In this document: in pieces, positions 51,304 through 62,400 of the stretch
Numbering within the stretch: the first letter of the stretch is position 1
How the letters are laid out: each line of letters starts with the position of its first letter
NCBI GenBank assembly: GCA_951230915.1
Contig: OX579634.1
Coordinates: forward strand, 12,984,725-13,048,724
Direction: 5' to 3'
Length of the DNA stretch: 64,000 nucleotides
Source: Antitrichia curtipendula
Lineage: Eukaryota > Streptophyta > Bryopsida > Hypnales > Leucodontaceae
Made by a program: the position numbers and the translations under genes
Notes under the pieces: generated by a model
Databases searched by the model: none
Seen by the model: the letters and a program-made list of their open reading frames with translations, nothing else
Told to the model about the DNA's origin: nothing

Positions 51304-53633
51304 AATTGCTGCTGCTGCTGCTGCTGCCGTTGCCTTTCCTTCTTGCTATTCTTCCTCAAGCTCGAATTACCGGTCGTCTTTGCAGCTTCCACTTTCACTT
51401 TCTCGCCAAAAGTTCCTGCACCGCCTGTGCCAGGAGGAGTCACAACTCTCGGACTGACACCACTGGCATTGGAAGAACCCGTTACCTGCTTAGGAGGAAT
51501 GACAGTCACACTGGGCCGATTCATCACAGGGGCGGAAGACCCCGGCGAGGTTAGGCTGCCTACTACGCCAGCATGGGAGGGACCAACACTGGCACTGGTA
51601 GAATCTACTCCTGCCGACGCATGCCCATTCGCGCCATTCAATGACCCTTCGCTACTGGCTTCACTGGTGGCGCCCGGGGCGGGACCCGATGTTTCCACGT
51701 CACCAAACGTAAATGCAACCATCGAATTCGGTGAGGGAAGCACAGAGCTCGGGGTCAGCGGCGCGGGAGGGGAAACGGGAGGCACACTCAAGCTGGGCGG
51801 CCTCCCGTTCGAGATGATCGGAGGGTTCAGCCCCAGCGGAGGTGGATTGGCTCTAGGGTTGGCAATCACAGGTGGAGCAGGAATACCCGAAACTGAAACC
51901 GGAATAGAAGGCGTCCCCACCGCCACCCCAGCCACGGGAGGCGCGCTCAACATCTCAACAGGGCCGGGGCCTGGAGTTGCAGACCCGAGCGGAGCCACGG
52001 ACCCGAGTGGAGGGGAAACTTTCGGAACAGGTGGCACTGGACCGCTTCCCGGGTGACCAAAAGTCACACCTGGCCCAGGATGGGGAGGAGTGAAGTTGTA
52101 CCTCACAGAAGGAGAGCTAGAAATAGGCGCGCCGGAAAAGCCCGCCTTCGTAAGCCCGGACTGCTGGTACACGGGGGTAGGATAAGGATAATAAGGACCC
52201 AGGTGAGGTTGGGGGCCGAATCCCACGGGGGCTCGCGCCTGAATCAGACCATTGCTAGAAACCCTACCTGCAATCCCCAGACCAGATGGAGCCACAATCT
52301 CTACACTCTCCTTCTTTACTGAATCCAGTTTCAGTTCCTCGTGAGTGTGTGGATCCACGATTTTTATGGCCCTGCTCTTTGGCTTTTGTGTCATAAACTG
52401 AGTGGCGGGAGGAGGAGCCCCATAGGGTACGGACATAACCCCGGGGATCTGGCCACCCATATTGGGTCCTAGCTGATGCGCCATTGGAGGCATAGTTTGC
52501 GCAGACAACGGATTAGCCAACTGGCTACCAATGGGAGTACCTAGCATTTGTGGATTGTGATGGGGGCCCCCCATCATAGGTGGTGGCGGATACTTCATGC
52601 CTTGGTTAAGCCTTTCCGGCACCATCCCCTGCTGCTGCGGCATCGCCTGCTGCTGCTGTTGTTGCAGCTGCTGCTGCTGCTGTTGCTGTTGATGATGGTG
52701 ATGCTGCTGCTGCTGCTGCTGCTGTTGATGCTGCTGGTGTTGATGCGCCAGGGCGTGCTGCTGCTGCTGCTGTTGTTGTTGCTGTTGTTGCTGTTGTTGC
52801 ATTTGGGCCATCTGAGAAAGAGTGGTCACACCACTGTTAAAACGTCGACGCAATCAAGACCCTACTCGTGACGAAAACTACCGGACCGCATACACACACC
52901 ATCCAGATCCCCATGCATTCTCGGCTCGGCCTAGAAGATTCTAAAGACCTTGTTTCCGACCGAGGAAATAACTTGCTCCATCGACAAATCGACGAGGAAA
53001 AGAAAAGGTCAACCCCTCTGCGCACTTCCATCGGCTGCCATCGACTTCGACCTAAACCCCCGACTCCGACCTCGTCTACGAACCAGACAGAGCGGCGCTT
53101 CCGCTCGACAAGCAAGGGGCTCTATTCAACTACGTGAAACATTCGAGAGGGCTTCTGGCAATACCTGCAGCATATGTGGACCTGGCATGTGCAGGTTGTT
53201 GGGCTGGGGATGCTGCAAATACTGGGAAGCCTGCCCTAATTGCTGGGGAGGATGAGCTTGAGCCGTGGTACCCACCGGTGCTAGCCCTTGAGAACCCACA
53301 CCCGCTTGCAAATGTTGCACCATCGCTGCTGCAGGTTGTTGGTCACTAGCACCAACCACATTTCTTACACCAACCTGTCACCGCCATGGCAAGCGCCACA
53401 AGTTAGCACCAAACACGGCCCCGAAACCCGCAATCTCCAATTCGACACAACAAACGTAAGAACATCGTGTCAATGCGCAATTATCGCCCCCCAACTTCAA
53501 AAACACTCCACACAATGACCGCCCTTGCCCAAAAGCCACCGGCGAATCCCGTTTAATACAATCCGTGATAAAGACACAGTCATGCAGACATTCAGGCTCG
53601 GTCGAGCACTGTTCAAAATAGAATACCCCCATG

Positions 53634-53703
<70 letters not shown>

Positions 53704-54038
53704 CGCATTCATCCGACACAAGCAAACGGCCACACACATTCAGGATGGCAGCAGCGTGCAGAAGCTATCTCCCCGAAGAACCCACTCAGGAGGTCAAACC
53801 GACCCCAGGCACAAGCGCCCGAACTACCTGCGCATTCTGCTGCGACCCGGATGCCAACACCGGCGTTCTTCGCAACGGTTGCTCAAAACGTGCCTGAGCT
53901 CACAACAAGCCAAAGATCATTACCACTCGTTTCAAAATCCACCACGGAACTCCTGCCAGCAACGCACAATCTACAACACTAAAAACAAACAGGAAGTGCC
54001 ACCACACTCACCTGTTCGCGCTTTTGCTCGTCCAGATT
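43305..54038 (-). CDS. eIF4G: eIF4G with C-terminal W2 domain (left copy, 5' partial)
   Basis: This is the scaffold subunit of cap-binding complex eIF4F, linking eIF4E, eIF4A and eIF3. Exons in transcript order: 54038-54012 (partial, runs into the gap), 53374-53165, 52811-51014, 50806-47723, 47311-46678, 46394-46200, 46052-45692, 45502-45425, 45191-45090, 44745-44679, 44332-44244, 43751-43683 and 43379-43305. All junctions are GT-AG and in phase, giving about 2,262 residues without the missing N-terminus. In order there are poly-Q tracts, a long low-complexity acidic region, the eIF4E-binding motif YTRDFLI (about 49218-49238), Gly/Pro/Met-rich repeats, MIF4G (ILNKLTPQNFDKLF onward), MA3 (ALCVEELG; VPKAPEFLG) and a W2 domain (WIEKNVPSGSW, LFDNFYREE, ERAYFTWQDD, GKWLSWLAEAPEE) with an acidic end. 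The long N-terminus marks it as eIF4G rather than eIFiso4G. The start codon is lost in the gap. Confidence 0.92.
43668..53429 (-). repeat. Left arm of the ~9.8-kb inverted repeat
   Basis: Positions x and 107668 minus x are complementary throughout. I checked both ends base by base, and all coding blocks match in length and translation. The arm is cut only by the window end at 64000, so it may extend left of 43668. It carries eIF4G exons from the second visible one (53374-53165) onward. Confidence 0.95.
51261..51330 (-). repeat. CAA/CAG poly-Gln tract in eIF4G (left copy)
   Basis: Tandem CAA and CAG codons encode a Gln run interrupted by one Leu. The same tract, of equal length, is at 56338-56407 in the right copy. 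Two further Gln- and His-rich tracts lie at 52633-52802 (left) and 54866-55035 (right). Confidence 0.9.
53430..54038. other. Unique 609-bp spacer ending at the gap
   Basis: This is the only part of 43668-64000, apart from the Ns, that has no mirror partner. It holds the intron between the first two visible eIF4G exons of the left copy, an AC microsatellite, and the last 27 bp of an upstream exon (residues NLDEQKREQ) with a GTGAGT donor on the minus strand. Confidence 0.8.
53635..53702. repeat. (AC)n microsatellite
   Basis: About 34 uninterrupted AC units lie in an eIF4G intron, roughly 340 bp from the gap. Such a repeat can itself disturb assembly. Confidence 0.95.
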
Positions 54039-54238
54039 NNNNNNNNNNNNNNNNNNNNNNNNNNNNNNNNNNNNNNNNNNNNNNNNNNNNNNNNNNNNNN
54101 NNNNNNNNNNNNNNNNNNNNNNNNNNNNNNNNNNNNNNNNNNNNNNNNNNNNNNNNNNNNNNNNNNNNNNNNNNNNNNNNNNNNNNNNNNNNNNNNNNNN
54201 NNNNNNNNNNNNNNNNNNNNNNNNNNNNNNNNNNNNNN
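54039..54238. other. Assembly gap of exactly 200 N
   Basis: A run of exactly 200 N is a scaffolding placeholder rather than a measured length. It lies off the centre of the inverted repeat (the axis would be 53834), and the right arm starts at the first base after it. Confidence 0.98.
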
Positions 54239-56364
54239 GGGTTTCGGGGCCGTGTTTGGTGCTAACTTGTGGCGCTTGCCATGGCGGTGACAGGTTGGTG
54301 TAAGAAATGTGGTTGGTGCTAGTGACCAACAACCTGCAGCAGCGATGGTGCAACATTTGCAAGCGGGTGTGGGTTCTCAAGGGCTAGCACCGGTGGGTAC
54401 CACGGCTCAAGCTCATCCTCCCCAGCAATTAGGGCAGGCTTCCCAGTATTTGCAGCATCCCCAGCCCAACAACCTGCACATGCCAGGTCCACATATGCTG
54501 CAGGTATTGCCAGAAGCCCTCTCGAATGTTTCACGTAGTTGAATAGAGCCCCTTGCTTGTCGAGCGGAAGCGCCGCTCTGTCTGGTTCGTAGACGAGGTC
54601 GGAGTCGGGGGTTTAGGTCGAAGTCGATGGCAGCCGATGGAAGTGCGCAGAGGGGTTGACCTTTTCTTTTCCTCGTCGATTTGTCGATGGAGCAAGTTAT
54701 TTCCTCGGTCGGAAACAAGGTCTTTAGAATCTTCTAGGCCGAGCCGAGAATGCATGGGGATCTGGATGGTGTGTGTATGCGGTCCGGTAGTTTTCGTCAC
54801 GAGTAGGGTCTTGATTGCGTCGACGTTTTAACAGTGGTGTGACCACTCTTTCTCAGATGGCCCAAATGCAACAACAGCAACAACAGCAACAACAACAGCA
54901 GCAGCAGCAGCACGCCCTGGCGCATCAACACCAGCAGCATCAACAGCAGCAGCAGCAGCAGCAGCATCACCATCATCAACAGCAACAGCAGCAGCAGCAG
55001 CTGCAACAACAGCAGCAGCAGGCGATGCCGCAGCAGCAGGGGATGGTGCCGGAAAGGCTTAACCAAGGCATGAAGTATCCGCCACCACCTATGATGGGGG
55101 GCCCCCATCACAATCCACAAATGCTAGGTACTCCCATTGGTAGCCAGTTGGCTAATCCGTTGTCTGCGCAAACTATGCCTCCAATGGCGCATCAGCTAGG
55201 ACCCAATATGGGTGGCCAGATCCCCGGGGTTATGTCCGTACCCTATGGGGCTCCTCCTCCCGCCACTCAGTTTATGACACAAAAGCCAAAGAGCAGGGCC
55301 ATAAAAATCGTGGATCCACACACTCACGAGGAACTGAAACTGGATTCAGTAAAGAAGGAGAGTGTAGAGATTGTGGCTCCATCTGGTCTGGGGATTGCAG
55401 GTAGGGTTTCTAGCAATGGTCTGATTCAGGCGCGAGCCCCCGTGGGATTCGGCCCCCAACCTCACCTGGGTCCTTATTATCCTTATCCTACCCCCGTGTA
55501 CCAGCAGTCCGGGCTTACGAAGGCGGGCTTTTCCGGCGCGCCTATTTCTAGCTCTCCTTCTGTGAGGTACAACTTCACTCCTCCCCATCCTGGGCCAGGT
55601 GTGACTTTTGGTCACCCGGGAAGCGGTCCAGTGCCACCTGTTCCGAAAGTTTCCCCTCCACTCGGGTCCGTGGCTCCGCTCGGGTCTGCAACTCCAGGCC
55701 CCGGCCCTGTTGAGATGTTGAGCGCGCCTCCCGTGGCTGGGGTGGCGGTGGGGACGCCTTCTATTCCGGTTTCAGTTTCGGGTATTCCTGCTCCACCTGT
55801 GATTGCCAACCCTAGAGCCAATCCACCTCCGCTGGGGCTGAACCCTCCGATCATCTCGAACGGGAGGCCGCCCAGCTTGAGTGTGCCTCCCGTTTCCCCT
55901 CCCGCGCCGCTGACCCCGAGCTCTGTGCTTCCCTCACCGAATTCGATGGTTGCATTTACGTTTGGTGACGTGGAAACATCGGGTCCCGCCCCGGGCGCCA
56001 CCAGTGAAGCCAGTAGCGAAGGGTCATTGAATGGCGCGAATGGGCATGCGTCGGCAGGAGTAGATTCTACCAGTGCCAGTGTTGGTCCCTCCCATGCTGG
56101 CGTAGTAGGCAGCCTAACCTCGCCGGGGTCTTCCGCCCCTGTGATGAATCGGCCCAGTGTGACTGTCATTCCTCCTAAGCAGGTAACGGGTTCTTCCAAT
56201 GCCAGTGGTGTCAGTCCGAGAGTTGTGACTCCTCCTGGCACAGGCGGTGCAGGAACTTTTGGCGAGAAAGTGAAAGTGGAAGCTGCAAAGACGACCGGTA
56301 ATTCGAGCTTGAGGAAGAATAGCAAGAAGGAAAGGCAACGGCAGCAGCAGCAGCAGCAGCAATT

Positions 56365-56407
<43 letters not shown>

Positions 56408-59400
56408 GCCCATCCAGCAAGTTATCAAGGCTTTGAAAGTGAGAAGAATGCAGACCAGGTGGTTGCCGCGGGTGGGCCGAGCCTGATGGATAAGACTCAC
56501 TTGTCAGGTTCAGGTGTTCCTGGCAGCCACAAACCAGGCTTGCAAAGGACTCAATCTGGAGCGCATGGCAGCAGTGCTGTGTATGCGCCCGTGAGGAAGG
56601 CGGAAGAGTCGAAGCCAGGCAGTACGAAAGCTGGTAGCAAACTGTCTCATCCAGGTATGCATGGGTTCCGTGAGGGCAGTGGCGTGATTCTAGGTCGAGT
56701 GCATGTGGATGTTTGAGACTTGTATCACGTGGAGTCTGGTTCTTCTTTCACCTTTGACGCGCAGTCTAGCGGGTCGTTGCAGGGCCCTTGGCGACGCCGT
56801 AGAATGATTTTGTGTGCAGTTTTGTTTTCCGGGGTCCTTACACCTAGACGTCCTTTCTCAGATACGAGTTCGGAGAACGCGTCGTCTGAAGCGGCTGGAG
56901 GGATTGGTGCCTCCAAAGAGGAGAGCGAGTTCGGTGCTGTGCAGAGCCTCCCAGGCCGCGGAAAGGAAGGAAGGTCTTTGGAGTCGGAAAGCTCTTTGAA
57001 AACAGATACTTCCGTGGTGATTTCAGACGGGTCCTCTGGATCGACTGGTCTTTCTTCCTTGCTTGCGAAGGACGAACCCGCAGAGCCTGCGGCAGAAGAG
57101 CGGAGGGCTTCGGAAGAGGTCGTTGCGGAAGACGTAAGCCTTTCTGTAAAGTCGACTTCAGCTAGCTCGAGCCTTGGACATGAGGCCGAGGATGTCGAGG
57201 TGGAGCGTGACACCGTTCCATCGGATCCAAAACCTTGGAAGGCCGTGCCGGTTCACGACAGTGAAGTCTTGCGGGAGCCCGAATCTACCGTGTCTGAGAT
57301 TGTTGAGAAGAATGCCGAGGTTGTTGAGCCGGTCAGTCTCCGAGCATCGGAGTCTGGGGATGACGCAGCAGCCGACAAAACCGTGGAAGGCGTGGCTTTT
57401 CCTGTTTCGGGCGTAGAGGAAGAGCCATCCATGGTCGAAGACACCCGCGCAGTGACAGAGTCGCTGGAGTCGTTGACTCCGGTACCCGAGGGGCACACGG
57501 CAGGTGGTATCAGTAAGGAATCTGTAGGGATCGAAGCAGCGGCGTTGGAGGAGTCCAGTATCTCGTCCGCCGATGTGCAAGCAGTGGAGGTGACTGACGC
57601 GTCGGAGGAACCGATTGTCCGGAGCGATCCTTCCCCTGGAATGATTCTTGGAAGTCCTTCGCATCCGGACTTGGACGCGTCTGCGTCCGAGGAGAAGCGG
57701 GTGTTTCCGCCCGAGGAGTCTGCGGCTGTTCCGTCCGTCTCCGGCGAGGAGGTTCCGAAGGCTGTGGAGTTTGTTTCGGCGGAGAATGGTTCGCAGTCGG
57801 ACTCTTCGACGGCTGGAGTACTGGATCAGGAGGGTCCCAGCGTTGTCGATTTATCGGGCCCGGTGGAGAGCGCAGTGGTTTCGATTGAAAAGGAGGAGGT
57901 GAAAGTGAGACCGTTGGAACACGCGGAATCCACTGCCAGCAATTCTTATAAATCTGAGGCGAACGCTACGTCCGTGGTCTCCGAATCGGAATCCGACGTG
58001 GAGATTCCTTCCTTGTTGAGCAGCACTTCTGGCATTTCGACTACGGAAGTGAGCGAGGTTGTGCAGACGTTGGAGAGCGAAACGGATGCAGTGGAAGCTC
58101 GAATCGTCGGGTACCCGAATTCTGGTCAGGAGGGTGTGAAAGTGGTTATCAACAAGAAGAAGAAGAAGAAGGAGTTTCTCGCGCGAGCCGATGCCGCGGG
58201 TAACACGGCCGATCTGTACAACGCGTACAAGGTTCCCGAAGAGAAGAAGTCCGTGGAGGTGAAGCGAACGGAGGTCTCTGGGATGGGTTCTTCGGGCAGC
58301 GATGTTAGGGACCCTGTTGCGACACTGGACAAGTCTTTACCGAAGGAAGTGGATGACTGGGAAGATGCTGCGGAGCTGCCAACGCCAAGTATATCGATTG
58401 TTCATCCCGTGGATGGCGGTGATCGAAAATACACCCGTGATTTTCTAATCACCTTCAGGGACCAGAATAGGGAGTTTCCTGTAAGCTTCGAAATCCGGCA
58501 CGATATCGCGGAACTGTTGCTCTTGGACCGAGACCGATTGGGTGTGGAAGGCCTGACGAGCCCTGCGCGGAATCTGGACCGGCAGGCCAGTGGCGGGGGA
58601 CAACGAGGAGACCGGAGAGGAGGCAGCATGCAGCAGGGAGCCGAGGAGGATCGTTGGATCAGACAACCGGGTCTGGTTCCTTCCCCGGGAAGGAACCAGC
58701 CTGGGGATGCGCGCATGGACATGTCCATGCAAGGTGGTTTCCGTCCCGGTCAGGGCATGCAACCGGGTTTGATCACCCAGGTGCCGCAGCAATGGCCTGG
58801 CCAAATGAGCCAAGGTGGATTTCCTGGTTTGATTCCACGGGGTCCCGGGAACGCGCCGCTGCCCCATTTCATGACGCCGGGTCCTCCTGGTCGCAGTCCG
58901 AACGGTGTGGATGGGGATCGGTGGCTCCGACAACCCATGGCCGGCGGAAAGGGTCCCGGTCTGATTCCGTCCCCGCGAACTCCTCTCCCTGCCATTCACA
59001 AGGCGGAGAGTAGGTACGAGGTGGGTAAGGTGTCCGACGAGGAGCAAGCGAAGCAGAGGCTGGTCAAGGGGATCTTGAACAAGCTGACGCCGCAGAATTT
59101 CGACAAACTGTTCGTTCAGGTTCAGGAAGCGAACATCGACTCCGCCACGACGCTGACGGCCGTGATATCGCAGATCTTCGACAAAGCGCTGATGGAGCCA
59201 ACGTTTTGTGAGATGTATGCGCAATTCTGCGTGAAGCTTGCTGCTGACTTGCCGGAGTTCACGGAGAACGACGAGAAGATCACTTTCAAGCGCGTTTTGT
59301 TGAACAAGTGCCAGGAGGAATTTGAGCGGGGGGAAAGGGAACAAGAGGAAGCGGAGAAGGATGAGGAAGAGCACGTGGAAGTGAAGATGACAGCAGAAGA

Positions 59401-62400
59401 GCGGGAGGAGAAACGTCTGAAGGCGCGGAGGAGGATGTTAGGAAACATCCGTTTCATCGGTGAGCTTTACAAGAAGAGCATGCTGACGGAGAGGATCATG
59501 CACGAATGCATCAAGAAGTTGCTGGGTGAATACCAGAATCCCGACGAGGAAGATGTGGAGGCGTTGTGCAAGTTGATGAGCACCATCGGGCGGATCATCG
59601 ATCATTTGAAAGCCAAAGTGCACATCGATGCCTACTTCCGGCGGATGGAATCCCTGTCGAACAACATGAAGCTTTCGTCCCGTCTGCGATTTATGTTGAA
59701 GGATTGCATCGAACTCCGTAGAAACGACTGGCAGGAGAGAAGGAAGGTGGACGGCCCCAAGAAGATCGACGAGGTGCACCGAGATGCCGTCCAAGAACGG
59801 CAGCAAGCTGCGCGTGGGGCAGATCGCTTGGGACGCGGCCCCAGCATGGGGGGAGGGTCGTCTCGGGGAAGGATGGGAGCCGGTCCCGAGTTTGGCATGC
59901 GAGGTCCTCCATCTCCCATGTATTCTCCCGGTCCGATGGGAGCCGGTAAGCCTCCGATGCCTCTGGGATTGTTTCCTCCGGTGATCTTGACGCATGTTGC
60001 AATGGGTACCTTTTCGCCGATCGTTCTGTTGCCTTTTTGCATTTGGGAGACTATGCTGTCGGATGGTTAAATGGGAAGGTTCGGAACTGGACGTGGTGTG
60101 CGATGTTGCGTAGTCGGTTTGAATGTGTTGGCGGGATCTTCGGATTACGGTCGTCCTTTCTGTGCATCCCGATCCGTTGCAAGCATGTGATTGGAATTCG
60201 ATGTAGACGTTCTAGGAACGGTCCTATCTGGGGGCTGGTGTCATCCACGTTTTGGAGACCTGCACGTGGTCTTTCTTTGTCGGTCGTGTCGTGTGAAGTG
60301 AAGCAAACCTTAGCAAAGCAGAGTGGAGTGACGTTGTGCGAATGTTTGGTGTGCAGGACCACCAATGAATAGTATGCGAAGGGCGCCTTCTCCGCAAGCG
60401 GGGATGCGCGGTGGAGGTAGTTTCGTGCAGGACGTGAGGATGGAGGATCGATCGCTTTTGATGGATGTTCGACCGGTGCCAATGCCGCTTTCTCAAAGAG
60501 GTGGTGACGAAGGCAGCATCACTCTGGGCCCCCAAGGCGGACTGGGTCGGGTGGGTGTACGACAGCAACCGTTGAGTAGCGGGCGGAGTGCGCTGTCGGA
60601 TGCGGCGCCCATGATGTCGGGCGCCGAGATGCGTCGGTTGAGTTCGGGCCCTGTCTTGGGTTTCGGTCAAGAGAGATCGCATTTCGGGGGCGAACTTCCG
60701 ATGCGACCGTCTAGCGCAGAGAGGCCTCGATCGGCGGAGAGGCCGCTCCTGGACAGACCGATGGGAGCCGACCGGGTGAGCCCGGGTGTGCGAGACTCGC
60801 GAAGCACGCCGGAACAGCAGAGAGTGTCTGATCGGTCTACCGCATCGACTGCGTCTCCCAGCACTTATCAAGCGCTGCGAAACGAGTCGACGCCACCTTT
60901 GGTGTCCCCTCGTCCATCCACCGCCCCGCCCCTTTTGAGCGGAGACGAGCTTAGGAAGAAGTGGGAATCGACTTTAAATGAATACTACAGGTGAGTTGTT
61001 TGTTGGCGACAGTGTGTGCGGACTAGCCACTTAGTTTAGGAATATGCAGGGGTTTGGGAGACGAACCCATATTGGGGTCGACGCTAATGAGGGAGCTGTT
61101 TGAGGTATCGTCTTCGGTAGAAGTAGTCTGTGTCTGTTGCGTGATTGTGTTGTGCAGACCTGGACGCACAGCTGATAGCGAAGTCAGTCGGACGATTTTG
61201 AATGTTATAGTGGGTGAAATATTCGTCCGGGTCGTGGGTATTGAAAAGGCGTGTTGAACTGGGGGTCATGCAGTGTGACGGACTTGAAGGAAGCTGCACT
61301 GTGCGTGGAGGAGTTGGGTGCTTCCAACCACCACTCTGATATGGTGTGCGCATGGGTATCGGAGTCTCTTGAGAAGAAAGACAGGGAAAGAGACCTGCTT
61401 GTAAAGTTACTTGTACATCTGCACAGAAACGAGCCTCCTCTTTTGTCTCACGATCAGCTGGAGAAGGGGTACGATTTTTTCCTGGGTCGCTTGGGGATAG
61501 CCCTCTCGCTTTGTTTTTCATGGGTGCTTATTCGTTTTGTATGCTTGATGATGTTGATTTGAGACGCGCGGTCTGGATGTGACGTTGCCGTTGCCGTTTC
61601 CTGTTTGGGGCGCAGGATGGAACTTTTGCTGTCAAGATTCGTAGACACAGTGGTGGACGTCCCCAAGGCCCCCGAATTTTTGGGACTCCTGTTAGGTAGA
61701 TTAGTTTCGGTTGGGGTATTTACTTTATTGGAAATAGGCAACTTATTAGAAGCGGCTGGTGAAAGTCCCGGAGAAGTTCGGGAGGAGGGGCTTGCGTTGC
61801 GCATTGTAGGCTCCGTGCTGGACACGTACCGGAAAGAGAAGGGCGAAGAGCAGATGTTGGGCGCTTACAAGAGTTCCGATCTGGACGTGGAGAACTTTGT
61901 GTCCCCTTCGGAGAAGAACCGGAGTGCGAAGCTTGAGGCGTTTCTGACGACGAAGAACTTGCAGAAGCTGCATCCGGTGGGATAAACGCTGCCCCTGTTT
62001 GTCGCAAACACCTGGTTTGTCTTTACTTTGGGACAGCGAGGGGTGCTAGAGTAGGGCCATGTTTTGTTTGATGAGGGCCGCGGTGTAAGTGAACGAGTGA
62101 TCTGGTTGATTCCGTCTTGGATACCATGGAGCTGATCTTTTCACTCTCTTTTGTTTTTTTACCAGATGTTACCTGTAGAGACTCACGTTAGAGACTCGCT
62201 TGACAGGAAAGAGCCCGTACTGGATCTTGTGAAGTGGATCGAGGTAATTGGACTGGACCCACCCTCCTTCGTTTGGTATCGGAGTTGCCGAGTCGTGCAG
62301 AGTGTCGTAGACGATTATTCGGGGAGTAGTTATTGGTCGTTTGGTCTGTATTTGTGGATTTTCAGCAGTTGCATACTGTGAGCGCCTTGCAAGAGCTAGA

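Noticed and set aside
53635..53702. Array-like repeat that might suggest CRISPR
   Set aside because: It is a plain AC dinucleotide microsatellite in a plant intron, with no repeat-spacer structure.
53525..54380. Open frames that run across the gap
   Set aside because: They translate N bases as unknown residues and microsatellite units as coding. They have no meaning.
60991..61273. An extra eIF4G exon at 61050-61104 with plausible AG and GT borders
   Set aside because: Joining 60990 directly to 61274 restores the MA3 sequence in phase. Including the extra exon breaks the frame.
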